Origin: Methylobacterium sp. 77
GTDB lineage: Bacteria > Pseudomonadota > Alphaproteobacteria > Rhizobiales > Beijerinckiaceae
Assembly (NCBI RefSeq): GCF_000372825.1
Contig: NZ_KB910516.1
Coordinates: forward strand, 3,825,825-3,889,824
Direction: 5' to 3'
Length of the DNA stretch: 64,000 nt
The stretch's first letter is position 1. The number at the start of each line of letters is the position of its first letter. Positions 1-9,555 of this stretch are shown here, in pieces. A program made the translations under genes and the position numbers. The notes beneath the pieces are model-generated. The model ran no database searches and had not been told where the DNA came from. It was given only the letters and a program-made list of their open reading frames with translations.

Positions 1-893
1 TCGAGGAAGATCTGATGTCCTTCCCGGTCGCCGAAGCGCACAACCTTGTCCTCGATCGACGGGCAATAGCGCGGGCCGCGGCTGCTGATCCCACCGGAAT
101 ACATCGGCGAGCGATGGAGATTGGCGCGGATGAGATCGTGTACCGCCTGCGTGGTACGAGTGATGCCACACTGGACCTGTGGGGTGGTGATCCGCTCGGT
201 CAGGGTCGAGAACGGCACCGGATCGTCATCCGCCGATTGCATGTCGAGGCCGGACCAATCGATGGTACGGCCGTCGAGGCGGGCAGGGGTACCGGTCTTG
301 AGGCGTCCCAGGGCGAAGCCCAGACGGTCGAGGGTCTGGGCAAGGCCGACCGATGGGCCCTCGCCGACGCGCCCGGCCGGAATCTGGACCTCGCCCATAT
401 GGATGAGGCCGCGCAGGAAGGTGCCGGTGGTGAGCACGACCGCTGCGCAGGGTATCGCCCGGCCATCCGCCAGGACCACGCCGGCGATGCGTGCCTTGTC
501 GATCTCGATATCGGCGACTTCGCCCTCGACGACCGTCAGGTTGGCCGTCTCGGCCACGGCTTCCTGCATCGCCCGCGCATAGAGCTTGCGGTCGGCCTGG
601 GTGCGAGGGCCGCGCACGGCCGGTCCCTTGCGCCGATTGAGCAACCGGAACTGGATTCCGGCCGCATCGGCGACACGGCCCATCAGGCCATCGAGCGCAT
701 CGACCTCGCGGACGAGGTGGCCCTTGCCAAGCCCGCCAATGGCCGGGTTGCATGACATCGCGCCGATCGTGGCGGCGGAATGGGTGACAAGAGCGGTGCG
801 GGCACCGATGCGGGCGGCCGCGCTGGCGGCTTCCACTCCGGCATGGCCGCCGCCGACCACGACCACGTCGAAGGAGAGACTCGTCTGGGACAT
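1..893 (-). CDS. mnmG: tRNA uridine-34 carboxymethylaminomethyl synthesis enzyme MnmG (N-terminal part)
   Basis: With MnmE, this FAD enzyme installs the carboxymethylaminomethyl group at wobble uridine 34 of certain tRNAs in the cytoplasm. The reverse strand reads from an ATG at 893 to the window edge, giving about 297 codons of a family usually near 620-630 residues, so the C-terminal half lies outside. The dinucleotide-binding GGGHAG is at residues 14-19 after a run of valines. The family stretch [13 protein letters not shown] follows near residue 45, and GRVGEGPS and [13 protein letters not shown] come later. It lies 92 bp downstream of holA on the same strand, so it could be the last gene of a leuS-lptE-holA-mnmG run. 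mnmE is not next to it. Identity is secure; it is partial only because of the window boundary. Confidence 0.95.
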   Translation of the reverse strand, partial: MSQTSLSFDVVVVGGGHAGVEAASAAARIGARTALVTHSAATIGAMSCNPAIGGLGKGHLVREVDALDGLMGRVADAAGIQFRLLNRRKGPAVRGPRTQADRKLYARAMQEAVAETANLTVVEGEVADIEIDKARIAGVVLADGRAIPCAAVVLTTGTFLRGLIHMGEVQIPAGRVGEGPSVGLAQTLDRLGFALGRLKTGTPARLDGRTIDWSGLDMQSADDDPVPFSTLTERITTPQVQCGITRTTQAVHDLIRANLHRSPMYSGGISSRGPRYCPSIEDKVVRFGDREGHQIFL

Positions 894-985
894 GGGGTGA
901 TTAGGCGCGGCGGGAGCGAGTCGTCAACGCCGGGCGTGACGGGACAGGCCTTCCCTCGATCGACGATGTACGACCGAAGGCATCG

Positions 986-2017
986 TCACGCTCTTCGACG
1001 CGCAGCCTCGGTGGCGATGCGCAGGAGCGTCGCCGACGCATGGGCATGGGCAAGGTCGGGTTGCGCGCGGCGACAGGCTAGCACGGCCTCCTGGAGAAGC
1101 TGCACCGCATGGCGCAGGGCGACGGGCGACCACCGCCCGAGCTGGGCCTCGACGATGGATTTGCGGCGAAAGTGCAAGCCGCGCCAATTGCCGACCATCA
1201 TGCTCGGGCTCTGCCCATCCCCAGCGATCCGCGTCGAGAGAAGGGTGAGGGCATGGCGCAAGGCCGAGCCGAGCATCACCGAGGGATCCATACCCTCGTG
1301 GCGAAACCGGCGATAATCACGCTCGACCTCCTCGCTACGGCCGACGAAGGCAGCATCGATCAAGGTATTCAGGACGCTACCGGCGACGTCGCTCACCACC
1401 GCCTCGACGTCGTCCAGGCTGATCTCGGTCTGGCCCTTCGCATAGAGAGCGAGCTTCTCGATCTCGGATAAACTGGCCCGGCGGTCGCCACCGAGGCTCA
1501 TGGCGAGGACGTCCCGTGCCTCGCGGGCGATGCGCAAGCCGTGGTCCTGAAGGGTGCGGTCGATGAGGTCGGCGAGGGTTCGCTCGTCATCGGCGTAGCA
1601 GGGCAGCGCGAGAGCCCGGCTCGACTTCTCGCAGAGCGTTCGCAACGGCGCGCTCTTGGCGAGGTCACCCGCCTCCACGACGATGCGGGCGCCGGGGATC
1701 TCCGACTTCAGAGCCGCATCCACGGCGGGGGCATAATTGCGGCTTCCCGGCCGGACCCAGATGCTGCGCTGGCCGCCGAACAGGCCGACCGTACCGGCCT
1801 CGTCCACGAGGCGGCCGGTATCCGAGGCCAGGATATCGCCATCGATCTTGACCAGTGCGAACGGGTCGGACGGATCGGTGACGAAGCTTTCCGCCAGGCG
1901 CTTGGCACGCTCGAACACAAGGCCGGTATCCGGCCCGTAGACGAGGATCACCGCGATCTGCGACGCGGGTCCGCGTCGCAGCAGGGCTTCGATCTCGCCG
2001 GCCTTGACGGCGGTCAG
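986..2017 (-). CDS. holA: DNA polymerase III subunit delta (probable CTG start)
   Basis: Delta is the clamp-loader subunit that opens the beta sliding clamp during replication. The protein keeps the family's opening strand (VILVYGPD), the middle segment LSEIEKLALYAKG, and the C-terminal clamp-loader helices ending in ARRRA. The first ATG/GTG in frame is a GTG at 1951, but that start would remove about 22 residues (TAVKAGEIEALLRRGP and the lead-in to the first strand) that match normal delta N-termini. No ATG, GTG or TTG exists further upstream in this frame. A CTG at 2017 overlaps the lptE stop as CTGA and restores a normal length of 343 residues, so I chose it. This suggests translational coupling to lptE. 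The family call is strong; the start is an inference. Confidence 0.9.
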   Translation of the reverse strand: MTAVKAGEIEALLRRGPASQIAVILVYGPDTGLVFERAKRLAESFVTDPSDPFALVKIDGDILASDTGRLVDEAGTVGLFGGQRSIWVRPGSRNYAPAVDAALKSEIPGARIVVEAGDLAKSAPLRTLCEKSSRALALPCYADDERTLADLIDRTLQDHGLRIAREARDVLAMSLGGDRRASLSEIEKLALYAKGQTEISLDDVEAVVSDVAGSVLNTLIDAAFVGRSEEVERDYRRFRHEGMDPSVMLGSALRHALTLLSTRIAGDGQSPSMMVGNWRGLHFRRKSIVEAQLGRWSPVALRHAVQLLQEAVLACRRAQPDLAHAHASATLLRIATEAARRRA

Positions 2018-2565
2018 GGCTTGGTCACCAGCACGGAGGCGATCCGCGTCTTGATCTGATCTGCCAGGGTCTTGGCCAGACGAATCTCGGCATCGCGGGC
2101 CGCACGCAGGGAGGCGAAGCGCTGGATCGAGCGATCATAGGTGGTGGTGGCGACGGCGACACCCTCACTGATGATCTTCGTACCATCGAGGGTCTCGAGG
2201 GAGAATCGAATGGTCCCGACCAGGGTGCCGGCCTCGGCACGTCCCGTCTGCGAGGAGACGATCGGAGTCTGGATCGATTCGCTGCCCTGCATCTTCAGCC
2301 GGTACCGCTTCGGAGAGGGCTGGCCCGAGCCGTCGAGATCGAAGATCAACTCGCTGCGCAGGTAATGGCCGAGCCGCTCCTGGCCCGATGCGGTCGAGAC
2401 GTCGTCGACCTGCACCGAGGCGAGGAGGGCGGCCATGGGCTCGCCCGACGCGGTCGGTCCGTAGAGCGGTCGAAAGCAGGCCGACAGGTTGACGGCCATC
2501 AGGGAGACCAGCGCGACTTTCGCCGCCCGGGACCGCACCGCCTGTCTCAACCCATGCATCATCAT
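2014..2565 (-). CDS. lptE: LPS-assembly lipoprotein LptE
   Basis: LptE is the outer-membrane lipoprotein that plugs the LptD barrel and helps deliver lipopolysaccharide to the cell surface. The 183-residue product begins with a positively charged stretch and a hydrophobic segment ending in a lipobox (NLSAC) with the lipidated cysteine at residue 30. The mature start CFRPLYGP is typical of alphaproteobacterial LptE. The middle is a mixed alpha/beta domain (RYRLKMQ, TTTYDRS) and the C-terminal helix carries the RLAKTLADQIKTRI pattern. It sits between leuS (130 bp upstream) and holA (4-bp overlap if the CTG start is right), the conserved order in alphaproteobacteria. Two methionines follow the first one, so the exact start is uncertain by one or two codons. 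Confidence 0.92.
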   Translation of the reverse strand: MMMHGLRQAVRSRAAKVALVSLMAVNLSACFRPLYGPTASGEPMAALLASVQVDDVSTASGQERLGHYLRSELIFDLDGSGQPSPKRYRLKMQGSESIQTPIVSSQTGRAEAGTLVGTIRFSLETLDGTKIISEGVAVATTTYDRSIQRFASLRAARDAEIRLAKTLADQIKTRIASVLVTKP

Positions 2566-2694
2566 CGCAGCACTGCTCTCCGTCCGGTCTCGCTGTTTAC
2601 GGCGATCCCGCCCCTCACGTCACCCGTATAAGCGTCAAGCTTTACGATTCCTCTGCGGCAGGACGATGGTCGGATCGGAAGCATGATGCCGCGC

Positions 2695-5295
2695 TCATAC
2701 GACGAGGTTCACGATCCGGCCCGGCACCACGATGACCTTGCGCGGCGAGCGGCCTTCGAGAGCCTTCTGGACGGCTTCGTCGGCGAGGACCAGGGCTTCC
2801 ACCGTTGCCGTATCGGCCGTGCGGGGCACCGTGACATCCGCGCGCTTCTTGCCGTTGAGCTGGACGGGGAGGGTGATCTCGTCCTCGACGAGGAGCGCGC
2901 GGTCGACCACGGGCCACGGAGCCTGGGCGACGAGTCCATCGCGTCCGAGGGCCGACCAGCATTCCTCGGCCAGATGCGGCATCATCGGTGCGACGAGCTG
3001 CGTGAGGATACCGGCGGCTTCCGTGACCGCGGCACGGGACACCGAGGCCGACCGGATCGCTTCGTCGAGGGCATTCGACAGCGTGTAGATATGCGCGACG
3101 CAACGGTTGAAGCGCAGACGCTCCACATCGTCTTCCACCGCCGCGAGGGCCTTGTGAGCCGCCTTGCGCAGGGAGGCATCGGAGCCACCGGTTTCCGAGG
3201 TGATCGCGGTCGCGAGCGAAATCAGCCGCCAGACGCGCTGGACGAAGCGGGCCGCGCCCTGCACGCCGTCTTCGGTCCAGATGACGTCGCGCTCCGGTGG
3301 TGAATCCGAGAGCATGAACCAGCGGGCGGTGTCGGCGCCGTAGCTCGCGATGATGTCGTCCGGGTCGACCACGTTCTTCTTTGACTTCGACATCTTCTCG
3401 ATGGAGCCGATGGACACCGGAGCATCTGTTTTCACGTGAAACGCCTGACGCTCGCCGCCATCGGCGGTGATCCGGATATCGGCCGGCTGAACCCAGGCTC
3501 CGGCTTCGTCCTTGTAGGTCTCGTGGACGACCATGCCCTGCGTGAACAATCCGGCGAAGGGCTCGGATACGCCGGACCACCCGGTCGCCTGCATCGCGCG
3601 GGTGAAGAAGCGGGCGTAGAGCAGGTGGAGGATCGCGTGCTCGATGCCGCCGATATACTGATCCACCGCTAACCAATGATCGACCGCCGCGCGGTCGGTC
3701 GGCGCGTCCTGCAGCCACGGTGCGGTAAAGCGCGCGTAGTACCAGGACGAATCGACGAACGTGTCCATCGTATCGGTCTCGCGCCGCGCCGCGCCGCCGC
3801 ATTGCGGGCAGGGCACGTTGCGCCAGGCATGGTCGCGCTCGAGCGGATTGCCGGGCGTGTCGAAAGAGACCTCGTCCGGCAGCTTCACCGGCAGGTCGGC
3901 GACGGGCACTGAGACGGGGCCGCAGGCATCGCAATGGATGATCGGGATCGGGCAGCCCCAGTAGCGCTGGCGCGAGACACCCCAGTCACGCAGGCGGAAC
4001 TGGACCTTGCGCTGCGCCACGGCCTCGCCGTTCAGAATCTCGCCCTCCAGCCGGTTGGCCACGGCGTGGAAGGCTTCGTCCGTCGTCATGTCGTCGAGGA
4101 AACTCGAATTCACCATCCGCCCGTCGCCGTCATAGGCGGTGTCGGTGATGATGAAGCTCGCCGCGTCCTGTCCCTCCGGGCAGACCACGGGCGTATTGCC
4201 GAGGCCATACTTGTTGGAGAAATCGAGATCGCGCTGGTCGTGGGCCGGGCAGCCGAACACGGCGCCGGTGCCGTACTCCATCAGCACGAAATTCGCGACG
4301 TAGACCGGCAGCAGCCAGGACGGGTCGAGCGGGTGGCGCACCCGCAGGCCCGTGTCGAAGCCGAGCTTCTCGGCGGTATCGATCGCAGCCTGCGCCGTGC
4401 CGGTACGGCGGCACTCGTCGATGAAGGTCTGCAACTCGGGGCGTGTCGCGGCGACCGACGCGGCGACCGGGTGATCCGCGGCGATCGCCAGGAACTTGGC
4501 GCCGAACAGGGTGTCGGGGCGTGTGGTGTAGACCTTGATCTCGGAGGCCTCACGGCTCCCGCCATCGAGAGCGAACCGGACCTCGAGCCCTTCCGAGCGG
4601 CCGATCCAGTTCTTCTGCATGACCCGTACTTTTTCGGGCCAGCGCTCCAGACCGTCCAGGGCGTCATAGAGATCCTGGGCGAAGTCGGTGATCTTGAAGA
4701 ACCATTGGGTCAGCTCGCGCTGTTCCACCAGCGCGCCCGAGCGCCAGCCGCGCCCGTCGATGACCTGCTCGTTGGCCAGCACGGTGTGGTCCACCGGGTC
4801 CCAGTTCACCTTGGCCGTGCGGCGGGTGACGAGGCCCTTGTCGAGGAAGTCGAGGAACATCCGCTGCTGGTGTTTGTAATAATCGGGGTCGCAGGTCGCG
4901 ATCTCCCGGCTCCAGTCGAGCGACAGGCCCATGCTCTGCAACTGGCCGCGCATGGTGGCGATGTTGGCGTAGGTCCATTCACGCGGGTTGACCTTGCGCT
5001 CCATGGCCGCGTTCTCGGCGGGCAGGCCGAAGGCGTCCCAGCCCATCGGGTGAAGCACGGCGAAGCCCTTGGCGCGCTTGTAGCGGGCCACCACGTCGCC
5101 CATGGCGTAGTTGCGGACATGCCCCATATGGATGCGCCCCGACGGATAGGGGAACATCTCCAGCACATAGTATTTCGGCCGCGGATCGTCGTTGCGCGTG
5201 GCGTAGATGCCTTGCGCGGCCCAGGCCTCCTGCCAGCGCGGCTCGGCATCCTTGGCGTTGTAGCGCTCGGGGGCGGGCGTGGGAGAGGAGGTCAT
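2695..5295 (-). CDS. leuS: Leucyl-tRNA synthetase
   Basis: This class I synthetase charges tRNA-Leu with leucine and edits mischarged products. The 866-residue protein has the HIGH motif as HMGH at residues 56-59, just after EMFPYPSG. The CP1 editing domain shows [11 protein letters not shown] and the HDQRD segment, and the KMSKS loop ([10 protein letters not shown]) is near residue 630. The tRNA-binding C-terminal domain ends in [10 protein letters not shown] zinc-ribbon-like cluster (CDACGP, CPQCGG) is present before the synthesis core resumes. I chose the ATG at 5295 rather than an in-frame ATG at 5343 because [13 protein letters not shown] leads directly into the conserved N-terminus. It is first in the leuS-lptE-holA run. 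Confidence 0.97.
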   Translation of the reverse strand: MTSSPTPAPERYNAKDAEPRWQEAWAAQGIYATRNDDPRPKYYVLEMFPYPSGRIHMGHVRNYAMGDVVARYKRAKGFAVLHPMGWDAFGLPAENAAMERKVNPREWTYANIATMRGQLQSMGLSLDWSREIATCDPDYYKHQQRMFLDFLDKGLVTRRTAKVNWDPVDHTVLANEQVIDGRGWRSGALVEQRELTQWFFKITDFAQDLYDALDGLERWPEKVRVMQKNWIGRSEGLEVRFALDGGSREASEIKVYTTRPDTLFGAKFLAIAADHPVAASVAATRPELQTFIDECRRTGTAQAAIDTAEKLGFDTGLRVRHPLDPSWLLPVYVANFVLMEYGTGAVFGCPAHDQRDLDFSNKYGLGNTPVVCPEGQDAASFIITDTAYDGDGRMVNSSFLDDMTTDEAFHAVANRLEGEILNGEAVAQRKVQFRLRDWGVSRQRYWGCPIPIIHCDACGPVSVPVADLPVKLPDEVSFDTPGNPLERDHAWRNVPCPQCGGAARRETDTMDTFVDSSWYYARFTAPWLQDAPTDRAAVDHWLAVDQYIGGIEHAILHLLYARFFTRAMQATGWSGVSEPFAGLFTQGMVVHETYKDEAGAWVQPADIRITADGGERQAFHVKTDAPVSIGSIEKMSKSKKNVVDPDDIIASYGADTARWFMLSDSPPERDVIWTEDGVQGAARFVQRVWRLISLATAITSETGGSDASLRKAAHKALAAVEDDVERLRFNRCVAHIYTLSNALDEAIRSASVSRAAVTEAAGILTQLVAPMMPHLAEECWSALGRDGLVAQAPWPVVDRALLVEDEITLPVQLNGKKRADVTVPRTADTATVEALVLADEAVQKALEGRSPRKVIVVPGRIVNLVV

Positions 5296-5508
5296 GGTGC
5301 GGACTCTGAAAAGTGGGTCAGGCCGGAATATGGGCCATGCCACGCTGGCGAGGCGCCTGACGCAGCGCCGGATCGATTGGATGCCGGACTAGCACGGCAC
5401 GTTTGCCGGTCAACAGAGCCATGATCGGCGGAGCCCCGCGCTTGCAGCGTGCGTTGCGGGTGATAGGTCAGGCGCAAAGCGCCCTTCCTCCTTCGCTGAC
5501 GAGACACC

Positions 5509-6228
5509 ATGCCCGACACCTCCCCGCCGAGATACGCTCATCCGAACGCCGCCGACGTCGTCGCCGGCCTGAAGGCCGTGCGCGATAAGATCGTCCAGGC
5601 GTCCCATGATTCCGAGCGGGATCCGGCCACGGTCTCGCTGGTCGCCGTGTCGAAGCTCATCGATGCGGAGGGGATCGTGCCGGCCTTGGAGGCGGGGCAT
5701 CGTGTCTTCGGAGAGAACTACGTTCAGGAATCCAAGGCGAAATGGCCGGCGCTCCGCGAGCGCTTCCCCGATGTCGAGCTTCATCTCGTCGGGCCGCTCC
5801 AGTCCAACAAGGCCCGCGAGGCGGTGGAATTGTTCGACGTGATCCACGCCCTCGACCGGCTGTCGCTGGCGGCGGCCCTGGCGAAGGAGATCGAGCGCAC
5901 GGGTCGGACGCCGAAGTTGCTGGTTCAGGTCAATACCGGGGATGAACCGCAGAAGGCCGGGGTGTCGCCCTCGCAGGTCGACGTTCTCCTCAGCGAATGT
6001 CGCGAGACCCATGGCCTCGCGATCAATGGGCTGATGTGCATTCCGCCGGCCGACGCGCCGCCCTCGGCGCATTTCGCCCTGCTGGCGCGGATCGCCGAGC
6101 GCCACAACCTGCCCATCCTCTCCATGGGCATGAGCGCCGATTATCCGGCCGCGATCCAGATGGGCGCGACCCATATTCGCGTCGGCACCGCGATCTTCGG
6201 TGAAAGGCCGCGCCCGGCGGGAGCCTGA
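5509..6228 (+). CDS. YggS/PROSC-family pyridoxal phosphate homeostasis protein
   Basis: Members of this family bind pyridoxal 5'-phosphate on a lysine in an alanine-racemase-like barrel and buffer free PLP; they have no firmly established enzyme activity. The 239-residue protein has the PLP lysine in LVAVSK at residue 49, the FGENYVQES motif, the HLVGPLQSNKAR motif, and the phosphate-binding end LSMGMSADYPAAI followed by RVGTAIFGER. Family members are usually 220-245 residues, so this one is full length. It is transcribed away from leuS, separated by about 210 bp, and converges on the PEPC-like gene. There is no sign of an operon partner such as proC. Confidence 0.93.
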   Translation: MPDTSPPRYAHPNAADVVAGLKAVRDKIVQASHDSERDPATVSLVAVSKLIDAEGIVPALEAGHRVFGENYVQESKAKWPALRERFPDVELHLVGPLQSNKAREAVELFDVIHALDRLSLAAALAKEIERTGRTPKLLVQVNTGDEPQKAGVSPSQVDVLLSECRETHGLAINGLMCIPPADAPPSAHFALLARIAERHNLPILSMGMSADYPAAIQMGATHIRVGTAIFGERPRPAGA

Positions 6229-6282
6229 GGCGGCTTCGCCGAACCCCCCTGGCGCTCGCTTCGGTCGTAGCGGCGAGGTCGG

Positions 6283-9180
6283 CTACCCGAACGCGCCGAC
6301 CTCATGCTGGATCATGCCGGAGAGTTCGCGGACGCGGGCGAAGGACTGGCGGATCGGACCGAAGATCGTCGTGTGTTCCGATTCGTAGGTGCCGACGTCG
6401 CGCGGGCCGGCCGGCTCGCCGAAATTGAGGCCGAGCGTCGGGTCCGGCGTGATCGGGAAGATCTCGTCGAGCATGGCGAGGCAGCCGTCGATATCGAGGC
6501 GCAGGAAGCGCTCGATCAATTGCTCGCGGGTGATGCCCGATTGCGGGCGGAAGCCCGGAATATGCACGGCGAGGAACCAGATCCTGTGGATCAGGGCGAG
6601 GCGCAGGGCGTGCAGCATGGTCAGCCGCACCGACATCTTGCCGAGATCGGGCGCGGCCGCCTGCAGGCTCAGCCAGTCGCTGGTGAGGCGGCCGAACAGG
6701 CGGCGAAGGTCGGGTGCGAGACGCAGGCGATCGAGGGCAGTCGCGATGACGAGGAGTTCGTCGCGCCGGTCGTCCCGCTGGGTCCGTCTCGCCCGCTCCA
6801 GCCACATCGCCGGATCGAGCGTGTCGATATAGGCGCGCAGCACGTCGAGGTCGCCCACCGCCGAGGCGTGCTGGGCCAACCGGAAGGCACGTGAGAACCG
6901 GACCGAATCGCGGCGCATGTCGCGGAACAGGTCGGGCGCGCGGCTTGCCGCCCGGCCGAGGCCATGCAGCGAATTCGCGAGATAGCCGAGCTGGTGCAGG
7001 ATCGCGTTGTTGGGGATCGCCCGCATCTGGCGCGGATGCGTGATCATGCTGGGGCCGCCGCCATCCGTCTGGCGGGCCACGGGACGCGAGCCGGTGCGAT
7101 CGAGCAGGCTCGGGCCGAACGTGCCGAGAAGGGCCGCATAGCCGGGATCGTCCACCAGCGCCTCCATGTCCTGGCGGGCGACGGTGAAGAATTCGGCGGC
7201 GAAATCGGCCTCGCCATAGATCGGGTCGTCGGTCTCGTCGGCACCCGGCGCGTCGGACAGGACATAGTCGGCGAAGGAATCGTCGTCGGCGACATCGAAG
7301 GCGAAGACGTGCTCGGCGATCCGCTCCACCGTCGAGCGCGCGAGCGCCTGCGTCCCGAACATCAGGTAGCCGTCCGAACCCTGGAAACTCGATTCGAGGC
7401 GGACCTTGATCCCGGCCTTGCGGTTCTTGTGGCGCGAATCCTCCGGCGCGAGATAGGCGAGGCGGTCACGCAGGGAGGTCGGATGCGCGCCGCGCCCGAT
7501 CGATTCGCCATGCGTGTCGAAGATCGCGAGCTCGACGCCGGTGAGGTCGTTCTGCGCCATCAGGTCGGTGATGCGCAGACGCAGCCGCTCGATCCAGAAG
7601 CTCGCGGCGAGCTGACCGACGTAGCGGCCCGAATCCGAATAGCCGAACTGCACGGTCAGCCGGCCGATGCGCTTGAGGTAGGCACGCCAATGCGGGTTGC
7701 GCAGAGCGTCGTCGAGCACGCGGATGCCCTGTTCCAGGGCACTCGCCGTCTCGAAGAGCGGCGTGATCTCGACCTTGTCGGCGATGCCGTAATGCCGGGC
7801 CAGCCAGAGTGCGGCGAGCAACGTATAGCCGGTCTCCGTCTCGGCGATGAGGAAGCGCACCGGATGGCTGCCGTCCACATGCTTGAGGATCTGCGCGATC
7901 GTCATCATCAGCCGCGCGGCCGAGGCGCGTTCGGCGGCCAGCGCTCCGAAATCGACGGCCACCGGATGCACGTCGTTGAGCAGCGCGTGGATGGTGGAGA
8001 GGTGCGAGCGGCGCTGGGCCGCATCCGTCGGCTCGCCTTCGAGGTCGATGACCCGGCGGACGGCATTGTGGATCTGGCTGGCGTTGAGCCGGAAATGCGG
8101 TAGGGCGTTCGACAGGCCATGGGTGGCGATGCCGGAGCGCAGGAGCGCGATGGCACGCTTGTCCTCGTCGCTCTCGACGCCTCCGAGCGCGCCGGCGAGG
8201 CCTGCCAGGATCGGACCGGAATCGGTCTGCGCCCGCTCGCGCTCGATGATGAGCGCCAGGGCGAAGCGGTGGACCGCCTCAAGCGAGGGTTTGGTGCCGA
8301 GGCGCGGTGCGACGGCGAGCTGCCGGTTCACGGCCGCCAGCGCGCCCTGCGTCAGGTCGCGCACCACCTTGGTGGCCGGCACGTCGGGCAGGTGGCGCAT
8401 CACCCGGTCGAGCTGCATGCGCTTCGATTCCAGGCGGTAGCGCACGGTGTCCCACCAGCCGATATCGGTGCGCCCGTCGGTGTCGCAGCCGACCCAGGAT
8501 GCAATGGCGAAGGGCTTGGGCACCAGTTCGGTCCAGCGGTCGGGCCAGCGCGCACGGGCGGCGTCGAGGAGGGCGGCGTTGAAGCTGTCCAGGGCCGTGC
8601 GGCCGTGATTGGCGGCGAGGCAGGCCTGTTCGAACTCGTCGTCGAGGCTGATCTTGGCATCCGGCCGCGTCGAGAGGGCGGCGGCCTTCTCCATCAGGGG
8701 CAGGCGCGCGACCGCCTTGTCCTGGGACGCGGCCTCCGCGATCAGCGCGGCGACGGCCTTCGGCATGCCGAAGGTCGGGTGGGCGGTGAAGACCACGGCA
8801 AAGCCGGTGCGCCCGACGAGATCGCGAAAGGTCTCGAAATCGCCCGTCCCTTTCGGGATCGCGGCCACCAGGCGCGCGGGCATCGTGGCGTCCGCCGATG
8901 CGTGAGCGTCGTGATCCAGCCCGACATAGCCGCGCAGGCGTTCGGCCCGAGCGACCAGGGATTGCAGCCGCAGCCGGGCGAACAGACTGTCGAGATCATC
9001 CTCGCCGATCTCCTCGCGGTCGAAGCGGCGGGTGATCGCGAGCGTCACCGCGAGGACGGGATTGCGGAACGGATCCTCGCTCGCCCGCTCACGAGATTCC
9101 TCGATCAGGGCGATCAGGTCCTGTTCCAGCTCACCGGAATCGGGAACCGCATGGGCTGGGCTGCGGTCAAGCATGCGCAT
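6283..9180 (-). CDS. Divergent phosphoenolpyruvate carboxylase-like protein
   Basis: At 965 residues this belongs to the PEP carboxylase superfamily, whose classical members carboxylate PEP to oxaloacetate. Family landmarks in order are FTAHPT with the essential histidine at 134, WVGCDTDGR (about 229), PLFET (about 474), GYSDSGRYVG (513-522), FDTHGESIGRG (554-564) and GSRPVAR further on. Several catalytic positions differ from classical enzymes. The lysine of YSDSAKDAG is arginine, FHGRGGS reads FDTHGES (His and Arg lost), GGDRDGN reads GCDTDGR, and the C-terminus ends in AFG instead of the usual NTG. A good ribosome site (AAGG) precedes the ATG. It may be a distant PEPC with changed activity or a non-catalytic relative. 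It is not the canonical serine-cycle enzyme in sequence, and function is not assigned. Confidence 0.75.
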   Translation of the reverse strand: MRMLDRSPAHAVPDSGELEQDLIALIEESRERASEDPFRNPVLAVTLAITRRFDREEIGEDDLDSLFARLRLQSLVARAERLRGYVGLDHDAHASADATMPARLVAAIPKGTGDFETFRDLVGRTGFAVVFTAHPTFGMPKAVAALIAEAASQDKAVARLPLMEKAAALSTRPDAKISLDDEFEQACLAANHGRTALDSFNAALLDAARARWPDRWTELVPKPFAIASWVGCDTDGRTDIGWWDTVRYRLESKRMQLDRVMRHLPDVPATKVVRDLTQGALAAVNRQLAVAPRLGTKPSLEAVHRFALALIIERERAQTDSGPILAGLAGALGGVESDEDKRAIALLRSGIATHGLSNALPHFRLNASQIHNAVRRVIDLEGEPTDAAQRRSHLSTIHALLNDVHPVAVDFGALAAERASAARLMMTIAQILKHVDGSHPVRFLIAETETGYTLLAALWLARHYGIADKVEITPLFETASALEQGIRVLDDALRNPHWRAYLKRIGRLTVQFGYSDSGRYVGQLAASFWIERLRLRITDLMAQNDLTGVELAIFDTHGESIGRGAHPTSLRDRLAYLAPEDSRHKNRKAGIKVRLESSFQGSDGYLMFGTQALARSTVERIAEHVFAFDVADDDSFADYVLSDAPGADETDDPIYGEADFAAEFFTVARQDMEALVDDPGYAALLGTFGPSLLDRTGSRPVARQTDGGGPSMITHPRQMRAIPNNAILHQLGYLANSLHGLGRAASRAPDLFRDMRRDSVRFSRAFRLAQHASAVGDLDVLRAYIDTLDPAMWLERARRTQRDDRRDELLVIATALDRLRLAPDLRRLFGRLTSDWLSLQAAAPDLGKMSVRLTMLHALRLALIHRIWFLAVHIPGFRPQSGITREQLIERFLRLDIDGCLAMLDEIFPITPDPTLGLNFGEPAGPRDVGTYESEHTTIFGPIRQSFARVRELSGMIQHEVGAFG

Positions 9181-9555
9181 CGATCGACCTTGTCTGGGCA
9201 GAAGAAGAGCTGGGTGGTCGTGAAGTCGAACCGTCTTAGATCAGGTTGAGCGTCGGTCTGGCGACAATGGGCGCATGACGATCCGCCATCCACCGCCGGA
9301 TGGCCTTGTCGGCCAGCGTCTTCGCGGTGCAAGTCCAATCCGTCCGCATGGTTTCGGCTCCGCATCCCATCGACGCAAGGGGTTGGACACGACGCAAGGA
9401 CCGTTCCGGCATGCGCGCCTCGGGCGTCGGCCTTCCGCTCTTGTGCGAAAGCGCTCGTCGCATACGCGCCGAATGGCCCGGGAGGCGCGGCAAGTGCTTC
9501 GCGATGCGCGACGAGTGGATGCAACCGCGCTCCGCCTGGGGTAACCCTCGGGACC
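9181..9555. other. Intergenic region with one doubtful 37-codon frame
   Basis: This 375-bp stretch lies between the divergently transcribed PEPC-like gene and the Lys-Pro-rich protein gene, so it should hold both promoters. I see no RNA gene or strong hairpin in it. The only coding hint is a minus-strand frame at 9236-9349 starting at an ATG and encoding a 37-residue basic peptide (MRTDWTCTAKTLADKAIRRW and onward). It has no clear ribosome site and no family I recognise, so I do not call it a gene. Confidence 0.4.
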
